64,000 bases of DNA from Pseudomonas kairouanensis (lineage in GTDB: Bacteria > Pseudomonadota > Gammaproteobacteria > Pseudomonadales > Pseudomonadaceae): assembly GCF_004682055.1 (NCBI RefSeq), contig NZ_QUZU01000019.1:1-64000 (forward strand). Reading direction: 5' to 3'. Of this stretch, positions 51,324 to 60,828 are shown in pieces. Position 1 is the stretch's first letter; each line of letters starts with the position of its first letter. Made by a program: the position numbers and the translations under genes. Under the pieces are notes generated by a model that was not told where the DNA came from, searched no databases, and saw only the letters and a list, made by a program, of their open reading frames with translations.

Positions 51324-51420
51324 GGGTACTGCCTCGTGATGGGTTGATAGGGCCCAGTATCTTAGCTGGCGCCTGCACCGGGGATTGGCTGCACCGACAA
51401 TAACAGGGGGAAAACTGACA

Positions 51421-52380
51421 ATGGCGGTTGTTGAGCTGGGCGTGTTGATTTACCAGGGGGCGCAACTGGCTGCTGTGCACGGTCTGACTGACCTGTTTGG
51501 GGTGGCCAACCGAATTGCCGCCGAGCATCAATCTGCACAGCTGCCATTGCTGCGGGTCAGTCATTGGCAAGTGGACGCCACGGGCCAACCGGCGCGGGTA
51601 TTTGCCAGCCATCCCGGCCCTGCGCAAGCGATGATGGCCGTGCTGGTACCGCCCTCCATTGGCGAGTTCACCGAAGAGCAAGCGCCGCCGACGTTGCTGG
51701 AATGGCTTCGCCAGCAACACGCGGCCGGCACTGTGCTGGGGGGTGTGTGCATCGGCTCGATCATGCTGGCGCGCAGTGGGCTGTTGGACGGGCGCAGCGC
51801 CACCACCCATTGGTCGTCTGCCCAGTCCTTTGCCAGCCGTTATCCGGCGGTGCGGCTGGAGGCCGATAAACCCATCGTCGATGACGGCGACCTGATTACC
51901 ACCGCTGGCCTGATGGCCTGGTCCGAACTGGGCTTGCGCCTTGTGGACCGCCTGATGGGGCCGAGCATTGCGGCCGATACCGCGCGGTTCCTGGTGATCG
52001 AACACAGTGACAGTGCCAGCCAGTGCGGCAGCAACTTTGCGCCGATCCTTGGACATGGCGACGCGGCGATCCTCAAGGTGCAGCACGGGTTGCAGGCAAG
52101 TGGGGCGGTGGATGTGTCGGTAGCGGCCATGGCCCAAGAGGCGGGGCTGGAGGCGCGCACGTTCCTGCGGCGCTTTCGCCATGCCACAGGGTTGAAACCG
52201 ACCGAGTATTGCCAGCACCTGCGGGTGGGCAAGGCCCGGCAGATGCTGGAGTTCACCAACGGCACCATTGACCACATCGCCTGGACCGTGGGCTATCAGG
52301 ACCCCAGCGCATTTCGCGCCACCTTCAAGAAAATCACCGGGCTGGCACCCAGCGATTACCGCAGCCGGTTTGGCGTATAA
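51421..52380 (+). CDS. GlxA-family regulator (DJ-1/PfpI + AraC)
   Basis: A 319-aa protein from the ATG at 51421, preceded by CAGGGGGAAAAC. The N-terminal half is a DJ-1/PfpI (glutamine amidotransferase-like) domain with the nucleophile-elbow Cys in GGVCIGSIMLARSG. The C-terminal half is an AraC helix-turn-helix pair (DVSVAAMAQEAGLEARTFLRRF, then VGYQDPSAFRATFKK, in outline). It probably activates the divergent isochorismatase-type gene; the effector is not known. Confidence 0.9.
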   Translation: MAVVELGVLIYQGAQLAAVHGLTDLFGVANRIAAEHQSAQLPLLRVSHWQVDATGQPARVFASHPGPAQAMMAVLVPPSIGEFTEEQAPPTLLEWLRQQHAAGTVLGGVCIGSIMLARSGLLDGRSATTHWSSAQSFASRYPAVRLEADKPIVDDGDLITTAGLMAWSELGLRLVDRLMGPSIAADTARFLVIEHSDSASQCGSNFAPILGHGDAAILKVQHGLQASGAVDVSVAAMAQEAGLEARTFLRRFRHATGLKPTEYCQHLRVGKARQMLEFTNGTIDHIAWTVGYQDPSAFRATFKKITGLAPSDYRSRFGV

Positions 52381-52551
52381 ATCGTGCAGAACGCCGCCGA
52401 CCAGCGGCGGCTTCGTGCAGAATCAAACAGGCCCATTGCTATCATCTTTGCGACAACTGTCTGATCCTCGGGTGATTTTTATCCACAGCCCGTTGGCGTG
52501 ATCCCTGCAACGTCGTCCCTACACAGCTGGCCTGATGGCCAAGGGGGACGC

Positions 52552-53661
52552 ATGACCCCGACTCACCGCAAAAAGTTGGTGGTGGCCCACTCCACGCGAG
52601 AGGGCGCGCCGTTGCACGAGGTTGAAACCAATCGGGCCCTGGCGCGCTGGCTGGCGCAGATTCTTGGGCTCAAGTTTGGTGGCAGCTACGACCTGGACCA
52701 GCACGCAGGCCGTGACCTGTACCTGTTGCCAACACAAACCCTGGTTGGCCCTGGGCAAGCCCGTAGCCTCCACATCAAAGGCCCGGAAGACTTATGGGGC
52801 GGTTATGTGGACCACGACTTCATCGCCACCAAAGCCATCAGCCATGGGCTGCTCGGCCCAGACGCGCATGCTCCAGAAGGCTGGTCGCCGCTGTTCTGCC
52901 AGCGTGTGCGAAACGTCGTACTGGATGGCGTGAGTGTCTTCGCCCTGGCAGACGCCCAGCCTGCTGCCATGTGCCTGCTCGACAAAGGGCCTGTCCGCCT
53001 GAAACCGGTACACGCCTGCGCTGGGCGGGGTCAGGAAGTTATCCACAGCCTGGACGAGCTGAACGCCGTGCTGGCACGACCGGGTGCGGCAGAGCTTTTG
53101 CGCGACGGCGTGGTTTTCGAGCAAGACCTGCACGATGTGATCACCCACAGCGTCGGTCAAAGCTATATCGGCGATCACATCATCAGCTACTGCGGCGATC
53201 AGTACCTGACGCAAGACGGGCAGGGCGAAGACGTCTACGGCGGCTCCAACCTTTTGGTGGTGCCTGGCTATTACGAAGACCTGCTCAAGCTAAACTTGCC
53301 CGAGGACGTGCGCCTGGCTATTCAACAAGCCCAAGTGTTCGACAACGCCGCCGACGAGGCCTACCCCGGCTTCTACGCCTCACGGCGCAATTACGACATC
53401 GCCCAGGGCCTGGACAGCAACGGCCAGCGCCGCAGCGGCGTGCTCGAACAGTCTTGGCGCATGGGCGGGGCCAGCAGCGCGGAAGTCGCGGCGCTGCAGA
53501 GTTTTATCAACAACCCTGGCCTGCGCGCGATTCATGTGTCCTCGGTAGAAACCTACGTGGACCAAGCCCTGCCGGCCGATGCCATCGAGGTATACCGGGG
53601 GCCTGCGGAAAACAGCGACTTTCTTCTCAAGTACGTGACGGTTCAATCTTATGACGGCTAG
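52552..53661 (+). CDS. DUF3182 protein (ATP-grasp-like)
   Basis: A 369-aa protein from the ATG at 52552, with CAAGGGGGACGC before it; a GTG at 52498 is possible. PVRLKPVHACAGRGQEVIHSLDELNAVL resembles an ATP-grasp nucleotide-binding strand-loop, and the C-terminal half has FYASRRNYDIAQGLD. This is the DUF3182 family, seen in proteobacteria next to small alpha/beta hydrolases. The next gene starts 11 nt before this one stops. Function unknown; an amide- or peptide-ligase activity is suggested by the fold. Confidence 0.8.
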   Translation: MTPTHRKKLVVAHSTREGAPLHEVETNRALARWLAQILGLKFGGSYDLDQHAGRDLYLLPTQTLVGPGQARSLHIKGPEDLWGGYVDHDFIATKAISHGLLGPDAHAPEGWSPLFCQRVRNVVLDGVSVFALADAQPAAMCLLDKGPVRLKPVHACAGRGQEVIHSLDELNAVLARPGAAELLRDGVVFEQDLHDVITHSVGQSYIGDHIISYCGDQYLTQDGQGEDVYGGSNLLVVPGYYEDLLKLNLPEDVRLAIQQAQVFDNAADEAYPGFYASRRNYDIAQGLDSNGQRRSGVLEQSWRMGGASSAEVAALQSFINNPGLRAIHVSSVETYVDQALPADAIEVYRGPAENSDFLLKYVTVQSYDG

Positions 53662-54406
53662 AAGTGAAAGCATTGCGATCGATATCGACGATGAACAAAT
53701 GAGCGGCACCTTCCTGAGCCCCAAATCCAAAGTCCCGGGCGTGTTGTTTGTGCACGGCTGGGGCGGTAGCCAGGAACGTGACCTTGAGCGCGCCAAAGGC
53801 ATTGCAGGCCTGGGGTGTGTATGCCTGACGTTCGACCTGCGCGGCCATGCCGGCACCGGTATCCCGCTGTCCCGCGTGACCCGCGAAGACAACTTGCGCG
53901 ACCTGCTGGCGGCCTACGACCGGCTGCTGTCCCACCCGGCCATCGACACCTCGGCGGTTGCAGTCGTGGGGACCAGTTACGGCGGTTACCTGGCGGCAAT
54001 CCTCACGTCATTGCGCCCCGTGCGTTGGCTGGCGCTGCGGGTGCCGGCGCTGTATCGCGACCAGGAATGGCTCAAGCCCAAGCGTGACTTGGACAAGATC
54101 GACCTGATGGATTACCGCAGTACGTTGGTCCATGCCGAGACCAACCGGGCATTGCATGCCTGTGCGAAATTTACCGGGGATGTGTTGATCGTCGAGTCGG
54201 AGACAGATGACCACGTGCCCCACGCCACCATCATGAGTTATCGCGCAGCGTGCCAGCAGACACACTCGCTGACCCATCGGATTATCGATGGGGCTGATCA
54301 TTCGCTGAGCGATCCGGTGTCGCAGCAGGCGTACACCTCCATCTTGGTGGACTGGATAACTGAGATGGTGGTGGGGGAGCGGTTGAGCATCATCCAGGCT
54401 CGATGA
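53651..54406 (+). CDS. alpha/beta hydrolase, dienelactone-hydrolase-like
   Basis: A 251-aa serine hydrolase. The oxyanion loop VHGWGGSQERD is at about residues 34-44, the nucleophile elbow VGTSYGGYLAA (Ser about 104), a probable acid in ESETDDHVP and the His in IDGADHSLSDP. It overlaps the DUF3182 gene by 11 nt, so the two are likely functional partners. The substrate is unknown. Confidence 0.88.
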   Translation: MTARSESIAIDIDDEQMSGTFLSPKSKVPGVLFVHGWGGSQERDLERAKGIAGLGCVCLTFDLRGHAGTGIPLSRVTREDNLRDLLAAYDRLLSHPAIDTSAVAVVGTSYGGYLAAILTSLRPVRWLALRVPALYRDQEWLKPKRDLDKIDLMDYRSTLVHAETNRALHACAKFTGDVLIVESETDDHVPHATIMSYRAACQQTHSLTHRIIDGADHSLSDPVSQQAYTSILVDWITEMVVGERLSIIQAR

Positions 54407-54431
54407 TTGGGCGGTTCTTGAAATTGCTATC

Positions 54432-54510
54432 GGGGGCAAGCCTCCTCCCACACTGACGGTATTCACAAATCTGAATGTGTGAATGCCGTCAATGTGGGAG
54501 GGGGCAAGCC
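54432..54510. repeat. REP doublet (inverted pair)
   Basis: GGGGGCAAGCCTCCTCCCACA and TGTGGGAGGGGGCAAGCC enclose an inner inverted repeat TGACGG-ATTCACA / TGTGAAT-CCGTCA. Together they form one long palindromic structure between two converging genes, typical of Pseudomonas REP doublets. Confidence 0.8.
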
Positions 54511-54528
54511 AGACCAGTCACCCCAATC

Positions 54529-55476
54529 TCAAGCCGGCGCCTTCTTCACCCGAAGCGCCTTCGCCTTGGCCTCCACCCCCAGGTACATCACCAACGCAAT
54601 CAACAACGGCAAAATAAAGTAGATCGCCCGATACGCAATCAACCCCGCCAGCAGGCTGCCCCGCGACGCCTCATGTTGCAGCAACCCGATAAATACCGCC
54701 TCCAACACCCCAAGACCCGCCGGAATATGGGTGATCACCCCGGCAATGGCGCTGATCAGCAACACCCCCAGCACCAACGGATAATCCAGCTTGGCCGGCA
54801 GCAGCGTAAAAATCACCGCCGCCATCAGCGACCAGTTCAGCGCACCCAACGCCAACTGCAAACAGGCCATGCGCACCGACGGCAGGTTGATCTCCATGCC
54901 GCGCACCGACCACGCACGCTTTTTCGAAAACTGACAGGCCGCCAGATAACCGAGGCTCAGCAGTACCAACACCGCCCCAATACCCTGCAACGCAACCGTA
55001 CTGACCTTCCATCCCGGAGGCATGGTTACCAGGCCACTGCTGAAAATCACCCCGGCCAGGGCCATATAGCCAAACCAATTGGTCGCCAGGCTCAAGCCCA
55101 GGATCTTGGCGATATTGCCGGTGCTCACCCCCAGTCGTGAATACAGCCGATACCGCATGGCGATGCCGCCTACCCACGCGCTCAGGTTGAGGTTGAACGC
55201 ATAGCTGATGATGCCCACCGGCAAAATCTGCTTCCAGGTCAGGTCCTGGCGAATGTAGGTGCGGCCAATGAGGTCAAAGCTGGCATACACGAGAAAACTG
55301 CACAGCGTGACCGCGCCTGCGATCAGCAGGGTGCGCACCTTGAAATCGCCCAGGGTCTGCAGCACTTCGCTCCAGTCGATGCGCCGGGCGAGCAAGGTGA
55401 ACAACACAATCAGCGCCAGAAAAAACACCACCGTCAGCGGTTTCTTCCAACGCTTGAAGCGCGATTCAGTGGTCAT
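54529..55476 (-). CDS. YbhN/UPF0104 (LPG synthase flippase-like) membrane protein
   Basis: A 315-aa inner-membrane protein with about eight membrane segments and a short Lys-rich C-terminus. Features such as INLNLSAWVGGIAMRYRLYSRLG and ITHIPAGLGVLEAVFIGLL are typical of UPF0104/YbhN proteins, related to the flippase half of MprF. It overlaps the cardiolipin-synthase-like gene by 11 nt, in the same order as E. coli ybhP-ybhO(clsB)-ybhN. YbhN-type proteins are linked to lipid handling; the precise role is unproven. Confidence 0.85.
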   Translation of the reverse strand: MTTESRFKRWKKPLTVVFFLALIVLFTLLARRIDWSEVLQTLGDFKVRTLLIAGAVTLCSFLVYASFDLIGRTYIRQDLTWKQILPVGIISYAFNLNLSAWVGGIAMRYRLYSRLGVSTGNIAKILGLSLATNWFGYMALAGVIFSSGLVTMPPGWKVSTVALQGIGAVLVLLSLGYLAACQFSKKRAWSVRGMEINLPSVRMACLQLALGALNWSLMAAVIFTLLPAKLDYPLVLGVLLISAIAGVITHIPAGLGVLEAVFIGLLQHEASRGSLLAGLIAYRAIYFILPLLIALVMYLGVEAKAKALRVKKAPA

Positions 55477-56725
55477 GGGCCTGGCCCTCGAACGGTTTCA
55501 ACCGGGGTTTGTGCGCGGGCAACCATCCGGTCATCGCTGGGAAGTGGCGCATCACATGAAACACCAGAAAACCCACGGTCAAACGCCACAGCCACAAGCG
55601 CGGCTTGCGGTTTTCGGGCATGGTCTGGCAGTGATCGCGGGCGAGTGTTTGCAGGCGCTCGTAGAGTTGCTGGTTGAAGGCGCGGTCGCGAATCAGCACA
55701 TTGGCTTCCAGGTTCAGCGACAGGCTCAAGGGGTCCAGGTTGCTTGACCCCACGGTGCTCCATTGGTCATCCACCAGCGCGACTTTACCGTGCAGCGGGC
55801 GCTGGCAATATTCGTGGATCACCACGCCGTCCTTGAGCAGGTAGTCGTACAGCATGCGCGCCGCCAGCTTGGCCAGCAGCACATCGGGCTGGCCCTGCAT
55901 GATCAGTTGCACCTTTACGCCACGGCGCGCGGCGTTGCGGATTTCCCGCAGCAGGCGATAGCCGGGGAAAAAGTAAGCGTTGGCGATCACCACACGCGAT
56001 TGCGCTTTGCTCAGGGCGTGGATATAGGCCTCTTCGATATCATCGCGGTGTTGCACGTTGTCGCGATAAATCAAACGCACCAGGCCTTCGCCTTCGGTGG
56101 ACCACGCCGATGGCCGTTGCTGGCGCCGCCGCCAACCACGCCGCGTGCGCACCTGGCGGCCACTTTGCGCGAGGGCAAAATGGTGCAGGTCGGCCACTGC
56201 CGGGCCCGTCACTTGCACCGCATAATCCTGCTTGGCCTCGGGGCCGAAATCGCCCAAATGGTCGGCCGAGAAATTGATCCCGCCGATAAACGCCACGGCT
56301 GCATCCACCACCACGATCTTGCGGTGCAGGCGCCGGAACCAGTTGGTGCGAAAGCCCAGGGTCTTGGACGCCGGGTCGAACATCTGCACCGTCACCCCCG
56401 CGTCGGCCAATTCGCCGAGAAACGATGGGCGCAGCTCGCCGCAGCCAAAGCCATCCAGGCTGGCCACCACCTTTACACCGCGCTGCGCCGCCTCGATCAG
56501 GATGCGCTGCAGCTCATGGCCCACCTTGTCCTCGAACAGGATAAAGGTCTCCAGCAGAATCTCCCGCTGCGCCCCGCGCAAGGCCTCGAACACCTGCGGG
56601 AAGTACGCCTCGCCGTTTTCCAGCAACATCACCTGATTGCCGCTTTGCCAGCCGTAATCCAGGTCACGGGCCTTGGCTTCGTCCGGTGGTTGGTCGGTGG
56701 CGATGTGCTCCACGGCGATGTTCAT
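55466..56725 (-). CDS. clsB: cardiolipin synthase ClsB-like (YbhO)
   Basis: A 419-aa phospholipase D superfamily enzyme with two HKD motifs: LHRKIVVVDAAVAFIGG (about 132-148) and LHGKVALVDDQWSTVGSSNLD (about 314-334). No N-terminal membrane helices, as in ClsB, which makes cardiolipin or moves phosphatidyl groups. Middle gene of the ybhP-clsB-ybhN-like operon, overlapping its neighbours by 4 and 11 nt. Confidence 0.9.
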   Translation of the reverse strand: MNIAVEHIATDQPPDEAKARDLDYGWQSGNQVMLLENGEAYFPQVFEALRGAQREILLETFILFEDKVGHELQRILIEAAQRGVKVVASLDGFGCGELRPSFLGELADAGVTVQMFDPASKTLGFRTNWFRRLHRKIVVVDAAVAFIGGINFSADHLGDFGPEAKQDYAVQVTGPAVADLHHFALAQSGRQVRTRRGWRRRQQRPSAWSTEGEGLVRLIYRDNVQHRDDIEEAYIHALSKAQSRVVIANAYFFPGYRLLREIRNAARRGVKVQLIMQGQPDVLLAKLAARMLYDYLLKDGVVIHEYCQRPLHGKVALVDDQWSTVGSSNLDPLSLSLNLEANVLIRDRAFNQQLYERLQTLARDHCQTMPENRKPRLWLWRLTVGFLVFHVMRHFPAMTGWLPAHKPRLKPFEGQAHDH

Positions 56726-57501
56726 AGCTCGATCTCCACCGACAGCGGCACATGGTCCGATAAATGCGACCAGGGCCGCGTGGTCAGTACACGGGGGTTG
56801 TGCACCTTAAGGTTGCGCACGTAGATGCGGTCTAACGGCAACAGCGGCAGGCGTGCTGGAAAGGTGCGCGCCGGTTTGCCATGGGCCTGCACGAACACTT
56901 CCTGCAGGCCGCTTTGACTCAGGTCGGCCTTTTGGCGCCAGTCGTTGAAGTCGCCGGCCACCACCAGCGGCGCATCGGTTGGGATCTCGCTGATGCGCTG
57001 CTCCAGCAAACGCAATTGCTGCTGGCGATGCACCTCGCGCAGGCCCAGGTGAATACAGATGGCGTGCACCTCTTGCCCAGTGCCCGGCAGGCGCAATACG
57101 CAATGCAGCAGGCCACGGTTTTCATGGCCGCTCTGGGAGATGTCGAGGTTGTCGTAGCGCACGATCTGGAATTTCGACAGCAACGCGTTGCCATGGTCGC
57201 CATGGGGGTAGACCGCGTTGCGCCCGTAGGCGAACTGCGGCCAGATGCTGTCGGCCAAAAACTCGTACTGCGGCATGTTCGGCCACTCGCTGTAGCGCTG
57301 TGGGTGGCGTTCGTGGGTGCCATGGATTTCCTGCAGGAACACCATGTCGGCGCCCACACTGCGTACCGCTTCGCGCAGCTCGGGCAGGATGAAGCGTCGG
57401 TTCAGGGCGGTGAAGCCCTTGTGGATATTGACCGTCAGCACCGTGAAGCGAGTGATGGCGACGCTGGGGGTGATGGGCACCCAGTCGGGAATCGCAGCCA
57501 T
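56722..57501 (-). CDS. endonuclease/exonuclease/phosphatase-family protein (YbhP-like)
   Basis: A 259-aa EEP-fold protein. Motifs: TVNIHKGF, FLQEIHGTHERH, VVAGDFNDWRQ (about 165-175) and the C-terminal HLSDHVPLSVEIE with the catalytic His. Related enzymes hydrolyse phosphodiesters of DNA, sphingomyelin or phosphoinositides. Gene order suggests it acts with ClsB and YbhN in lipid metabolism. It leads the operon. Confidence 0.88.
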   Translation of the reverse strand: MAAIPDWVPITPSVAITRFTVLTVNIHKGFTALNRRFILPELREAVRSVGADMVFLQEIHGTHERHPQRYSEWPNMPQYEFLADSIWPQFAYGRNAVYPHGDHGNALLSKFQIVRYDNLDISQSGHENRGLLHCVLRLPGTGQEVHAICIHLGLREVHRQQQLRLLEQRISEIPTDAPLVVAGDFNDWRQKADLSQSGLQEVFVQAHGKPARTFPARLPLLPLDRIYVRNLKVHNPRVLTTRPWSHLSDHVPLSVEIEL

Positions 57502-57801
57502 GGTTGCTCCTGAAAAAGAGTGGGGGCCTGGCCCCCGTTTATGGCTGACTCTGATTTTTGCTGGAAAGTTTCCAGCGTCCTACAGACGGTGCCTAAGGTT
57601 GAGAAGTCCGGTTTAGAGCAATAAAAGGCAATAAAGTGTTACAGATGCTATTGAAATGCCATTACTGACATGGTCAAATTCCGCGCGATCTCTATTCAAT
57701 CATACGATTTTGCAGGGCCTGTTCATGGATGATGCGGCTGACACCGTTCGGTGTTGGCAGTGGGTCGGCGGCTCTTTTTTATAAAGGCCGGAACCCATTA
57801 C
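57502..57801. other. divergent intergenic region ybhP-like / OmpA lipoprotein
   Basis: 300 bp between divergent genes, with a hairpin GGGGGC-CTG-GCCCCC near 57525 in the ybhP leader. No gene or clear operator is visible. Promoters for both operons should lie here. Confidence 0.4.
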
Positions 57802-59244
57802 GTGAATACCTCCCTTACCCGAAAAATCAGCCTGCTGGCCGGCGCCATCGCGCTCAGTGGCTGCGCGACCCTCAACGAAGCAGGCAAAAACTACGGCACC
57901 GCCATTGGCTGTGCGGGCGGCGCCATTCTGGGCGCCGGCTTGACCTATGCCATTACCGGTGATGCCAAAAAGGCCGTCGTGGGTGGTGGTGTGGGCGCCG
58001 CCGCCGGCTGCGTGGCGGGCAACCTGTGGCAGAACCGCTTGCAGGAGCTGGAGCGCATCGCCAAGGAAGAGAACCTGAATATCCAGGTGCAAACCTTGCA
58101 GAGCCAGGAGGTAGCTGCCGGCAACGCGCGGGCGCCAGCGCCGACCGAGGCGGGCATCGTCGCCCAGGTTCAGGACGAAGGCATGTTTGCCACAGGCAGC
58201 GCGCAATTGAGCGTCAATGGCCAGCGCCAAGTGCGCAAGCTGGCCGCCGCTTTTGCGCCCAAGCAGGGGCAGAGTTCCCAGGCCGCGATCCTGGTGGTGG
58301 GCCACACCGATGCCACTGGCAGCGCTGCCACCAACCAACGCCTGTCCGAGCAGCGTGCCCGCGCCGTGGCGTCGATCCTGGCCGAGCAAGGCATTGCCCC
58401 GCAGCGCATGTTCTTCCAGGGCGCCGGTGCTTCGCGGCCGATTGCCGACAACAGCGACAGCGCGCAGCGCGGCAAGAACCGTCGTGTGGAAATCGTTGAA
58501 GTGACCGACCGCAACATGCTGGTCAAGCGCGTCAACGCCGAGCAGAACAACACCAAGTACCTGGCCCACGGCACCTCGACCGAGCCTGCGCGCACCGTTG
58601 CCAGCGCGCCCAAGGCCAAGCCCTCGGTGGCGGCCAAACCCGCCGCCGAGAGCAAACCTGCCGATGCCGGCACCGCCCTGGTGGATTTCGGCGGCGAACC
58701 GGCCAGCGATACCCGCTGGACCATGGGCCAGGCCATCGCCCCGAAAAAGGCCGGTTTCGCCCTGGTCTCCAGCGCCCATGCCGGTGACCTGCCATCCAGC
58801 AGTTGCGAAGCCGACCGCCCGCGCGAAAGCGGCAAAGTGTTCAACCTCGCCAGCGGCAAGGCACTGGACACCCAGACCACCACTGAATACCTGCCGGGCT
58901 ACAACAACCGCGTGTGGGCCAATGTGGTCAATGGTCACCTGGTGACCCTGTCGCCGGTGTCGATCCTGCGCGACGGTGCCAGTGTCGACCGCCAGCCGTT
59001 CATCGAAGTGGTCAAGGGCTACAACGAGGGCAATCGCAAGTCGATCAAAAGCAAAGCCGTGGCCAACACCTACGAGGGTGAGGACCTGGTGCTGTATCGG
59101 GTATTCACCCAAGACCCCAAGGCGCCGGTGTCGTGTATCGACGTGGTGTTCAGCAAGAAAAATTCCGAAGCCACTGACGGTGCGTTGTTCTACCCCCGCA
59201 GCCGTGAAGCCTTCACCACCCGTTTCGTGCCGATTCGCGCGTAA
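57802..59244 (+). CDS. OmpA-like lipoprotein with glycine zipper
   Basis: A 480-aa protein from the GTG at 57802, giving a proper lipoprotein signal with lipobox LSGC (Cys about residue 20). A glycine-rich region (GAILGAGLTYAITGDAKKA, then VVGGGVGAAAGC) follows. An OmpA C-terminal peptidoglycan-binding domain (VVGHTDATGS, then NQRLSEQRARAVASIL and QRGKNRRVEI) is at about residues 128-238. The last about 200 residues are unassigned. It heads a tight three-gene envelope operon, 18 nt before the next start. Confidence 0.8.
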   Translation: MNTSLTRKISLLAGAIALSGCATLNEAGKNYGTAIGCAGGAILGAGLTYAITGDAKKAVVGGGVGAAAGCVAGNLWQNRLQELERIAKEENLNIQVQTLQSQEVAAGNARAPAPTEAGIVAQVQDEGMFATGSAQLSVNGQRQVRKLAAAFAPKQGQSSQAAILVVGHTDATGSAATNQRLSEQRARAVASILAEQGIAPQRMFFQGAGASRPIADNSDSAQRGKNRRVEIVEVTDRNMLVKRVNAEQNNTKYLAHGTSTEPARTVASAPKAKPSVAAKPAAESKPADAGTALVDFGGEPASDTRWTMGQAIAPKKAGFALVSSAHAGDLPSSSCEADRPRESGKVFNLASGKALDTQTTTEYLPGYNNRVWANVVNGHLVTLSPVSILRDGASVDRQPFIEVVKGYNEGNRKSIKSKAVANTYEGEDLVLYRVFTQDPKAPVSCIDVVFSKKNSEATDGALFYPRSREAFTTRFVPIRA

Positions 59245-59262
59245 GTCTCAAGGAAAAACACC

Positions 59263-60828
59263 ATGGAAGAGTTCAGCTTCAATGCGCTGACGGCCCTGCT
59301 CTGGGCCAACAAGTTGATCACAGGCCTTGTGATTTCCACGCTGCTGGCCGCCATCCTGATCCAGGCGTACTGGGACAAAGTGGGCTACTTCGTGATGCGT
59401 GTGTGGCACGGCGTGCCGCTGATCGGCAAGGTCGCGCGCCTGTCCAGGCAGAGCCTGATGCTCGACTCCCATGGCTGGCCGAAATCGGAGAGCGAGCTGT
59501 GCGACGCGTACTACTCGCGCTATGAAAAGATCGGCGCCAAAGACGTGGATTTCTTCAACAAAAGCGAATCCTACCTGCGCACCATCGGCGAGCGCGGCCG
59601 CCGTGAACGGCCGTTCTGGGTGTTTGCGCTGATTTTCATGCTGATCATGTTCGAAGCCGTGGGTTTTGCTTACGTGCTGGTGCCGTTCATCAACCAGAAC
59701 CTGTCGGCCAATGATCAAAGCTGGATGGGTTGGTTGTTTGCCTTCCTGCTGGCGGTGGCCTCGGCGATCCTGGCGGAAGTCACTGGCCGCGCCGTGCACA
59801 AGAACGCGCTGATCAGCAAGGCACGCCACTGGTGGGAAAACGACACCGAAGCCAATCGCCCACCACAGCTCAAGGAGCTGCCAGGCATTGGTATCAAAGA
59901 CACCGACAGCGATAAGGACGGCAAGGATTACAGCCGCATCCTGGCGCGTATCAACACCAACCACACCGTGACTCCAAGCCGTGGCTGGATGATCACCACC
60001 GGGATCTGGATCGCGATCATCGCGGTGGCGGCGTTTGGTATCCGTACCATGCAGCTCAAGAGCATCGAGACCGAGATGGTCGGCAGCCCCCACGCCTTTG
60101 CCCAGCAGAACTACGAGTCGGCCAGCCCGTTTGAGCTGCCGGCCGATTCGGCGGCGATCAACGACCAGGCCGACAAGCAAACCCTCACCGACAAGATGGA
60201 TGCGATTCGCAAGGCCTCTCTGATCACGTTCATCGTGCTGTCGGTGATCTACATCGCGATCCAGATCACCAGCATCTGGCTGGCGTCGATCTTCGGCTTT
60301 GCCGGCGTGGAATCCAAGACCGCTTGGGAGCACACCCATAAATTCTCCAGCGGCGAAGCCCTGGAAAACTGGATGCAGAGCCAGCGTGTGGAAATTGCCT
60401 CCCATGCCGACCACAAGCTGAGCAAGCTGCAACTCAAGCTGGCCGGTCGCTCGACCACCAACGCCCAGCAACAGGCGGCGTTGACCAGCGCCCACAACCG
60501 TAACTTCGAAACCTACCTGGCGCGCAAGCAAGCCATGCCGGGTACGCCACAAGCCGCTGCCAAACCGGTGGCTGTGCCCGTTGCGCCGGTCGCTCCGGCA
60601 GCACCGGTGGTGGCTGAAGTGGTCGAGCCGATTATTGCGCCAGCGCCAGCGCCAGCCCCTGTCGCGTCGCCGTCGAACCTCGACGCCCTGCGCAGCAAAG
60701 ACCTGACCGCCTACAGCGAAGAGCAACTGGCGACCATCAGCCGCGCCAAGGGCCATGCCCTGGAAGACGTGCTGGCGCTGCGGGCCGAACAGCAACTGCT
60801 CAAAGACTTTGACGCCACGGGTGCCTGA
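59263..60828 (+). CDS. multi-pass membrane protein of unknown function
   Basis: A 521-aa protein with about five hydrophobic segments (about 20-40, 110-132, 152-172, 246-264 and 310-335). A Pro/Ala-rich linker near 425-465 leads to a short helical C-terminus. I recognise no family. It starts 18 nt after the OmpA lipoprotein and its stop abuts the next start, so all three are co-transcribed. It could be the inner-membrane part of an envelope-spanning complex with them. Confidence 0.7.
   Translation: MEEFSFNALTALLWANKLITGLVISTLLAAILIQAYWDKVGYFVMRVWHGVPLIGKVARLSRQSLMLDSHGWPKSESELCDAYYSRYEKIGAKDVDFFNKSESYLRTIGERGRRERPFWVFALIFMLIMFEAVGFAYVLVPFINQNLSANDQSWMGWLFAFLLAVASAILAEVTGRAVHKNALISKARHWWENDTEANRPPQLKELPGIGIKDTDSDKDGKDYSRILARINTNHTVTPSRGWMITTGIWIAIIAVAAFGIRTMQLKSIETEMVGSPHAFAQQNYESASPFELPADSAAINDQADKQTLTDKMDAIRKASLITFIVLSVIYIAIQITSIWLASIFGFAGVESKTAWEHTHKFSSGEALENWMQSQRVEIASHADHKLSKLQLKLAGRSTTNAQQQAALTSAHNRNFETYLARKQAMPGTPQAAAKPVAVPVAPVAPAAPVVAEVVEPIIAPAPAPAPVASPSNLDALRSKDLTAYSEEQLATISRAKGHALEDVLALRAEQQLLKDFDATGA

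Noticed and set aside
54475..55140. 221-codon plus-strand ORF opposite ybhN
   Set aside because: Highly biased Arg/Gln/His composition and it starts in the REP doublet; antisense shadow.
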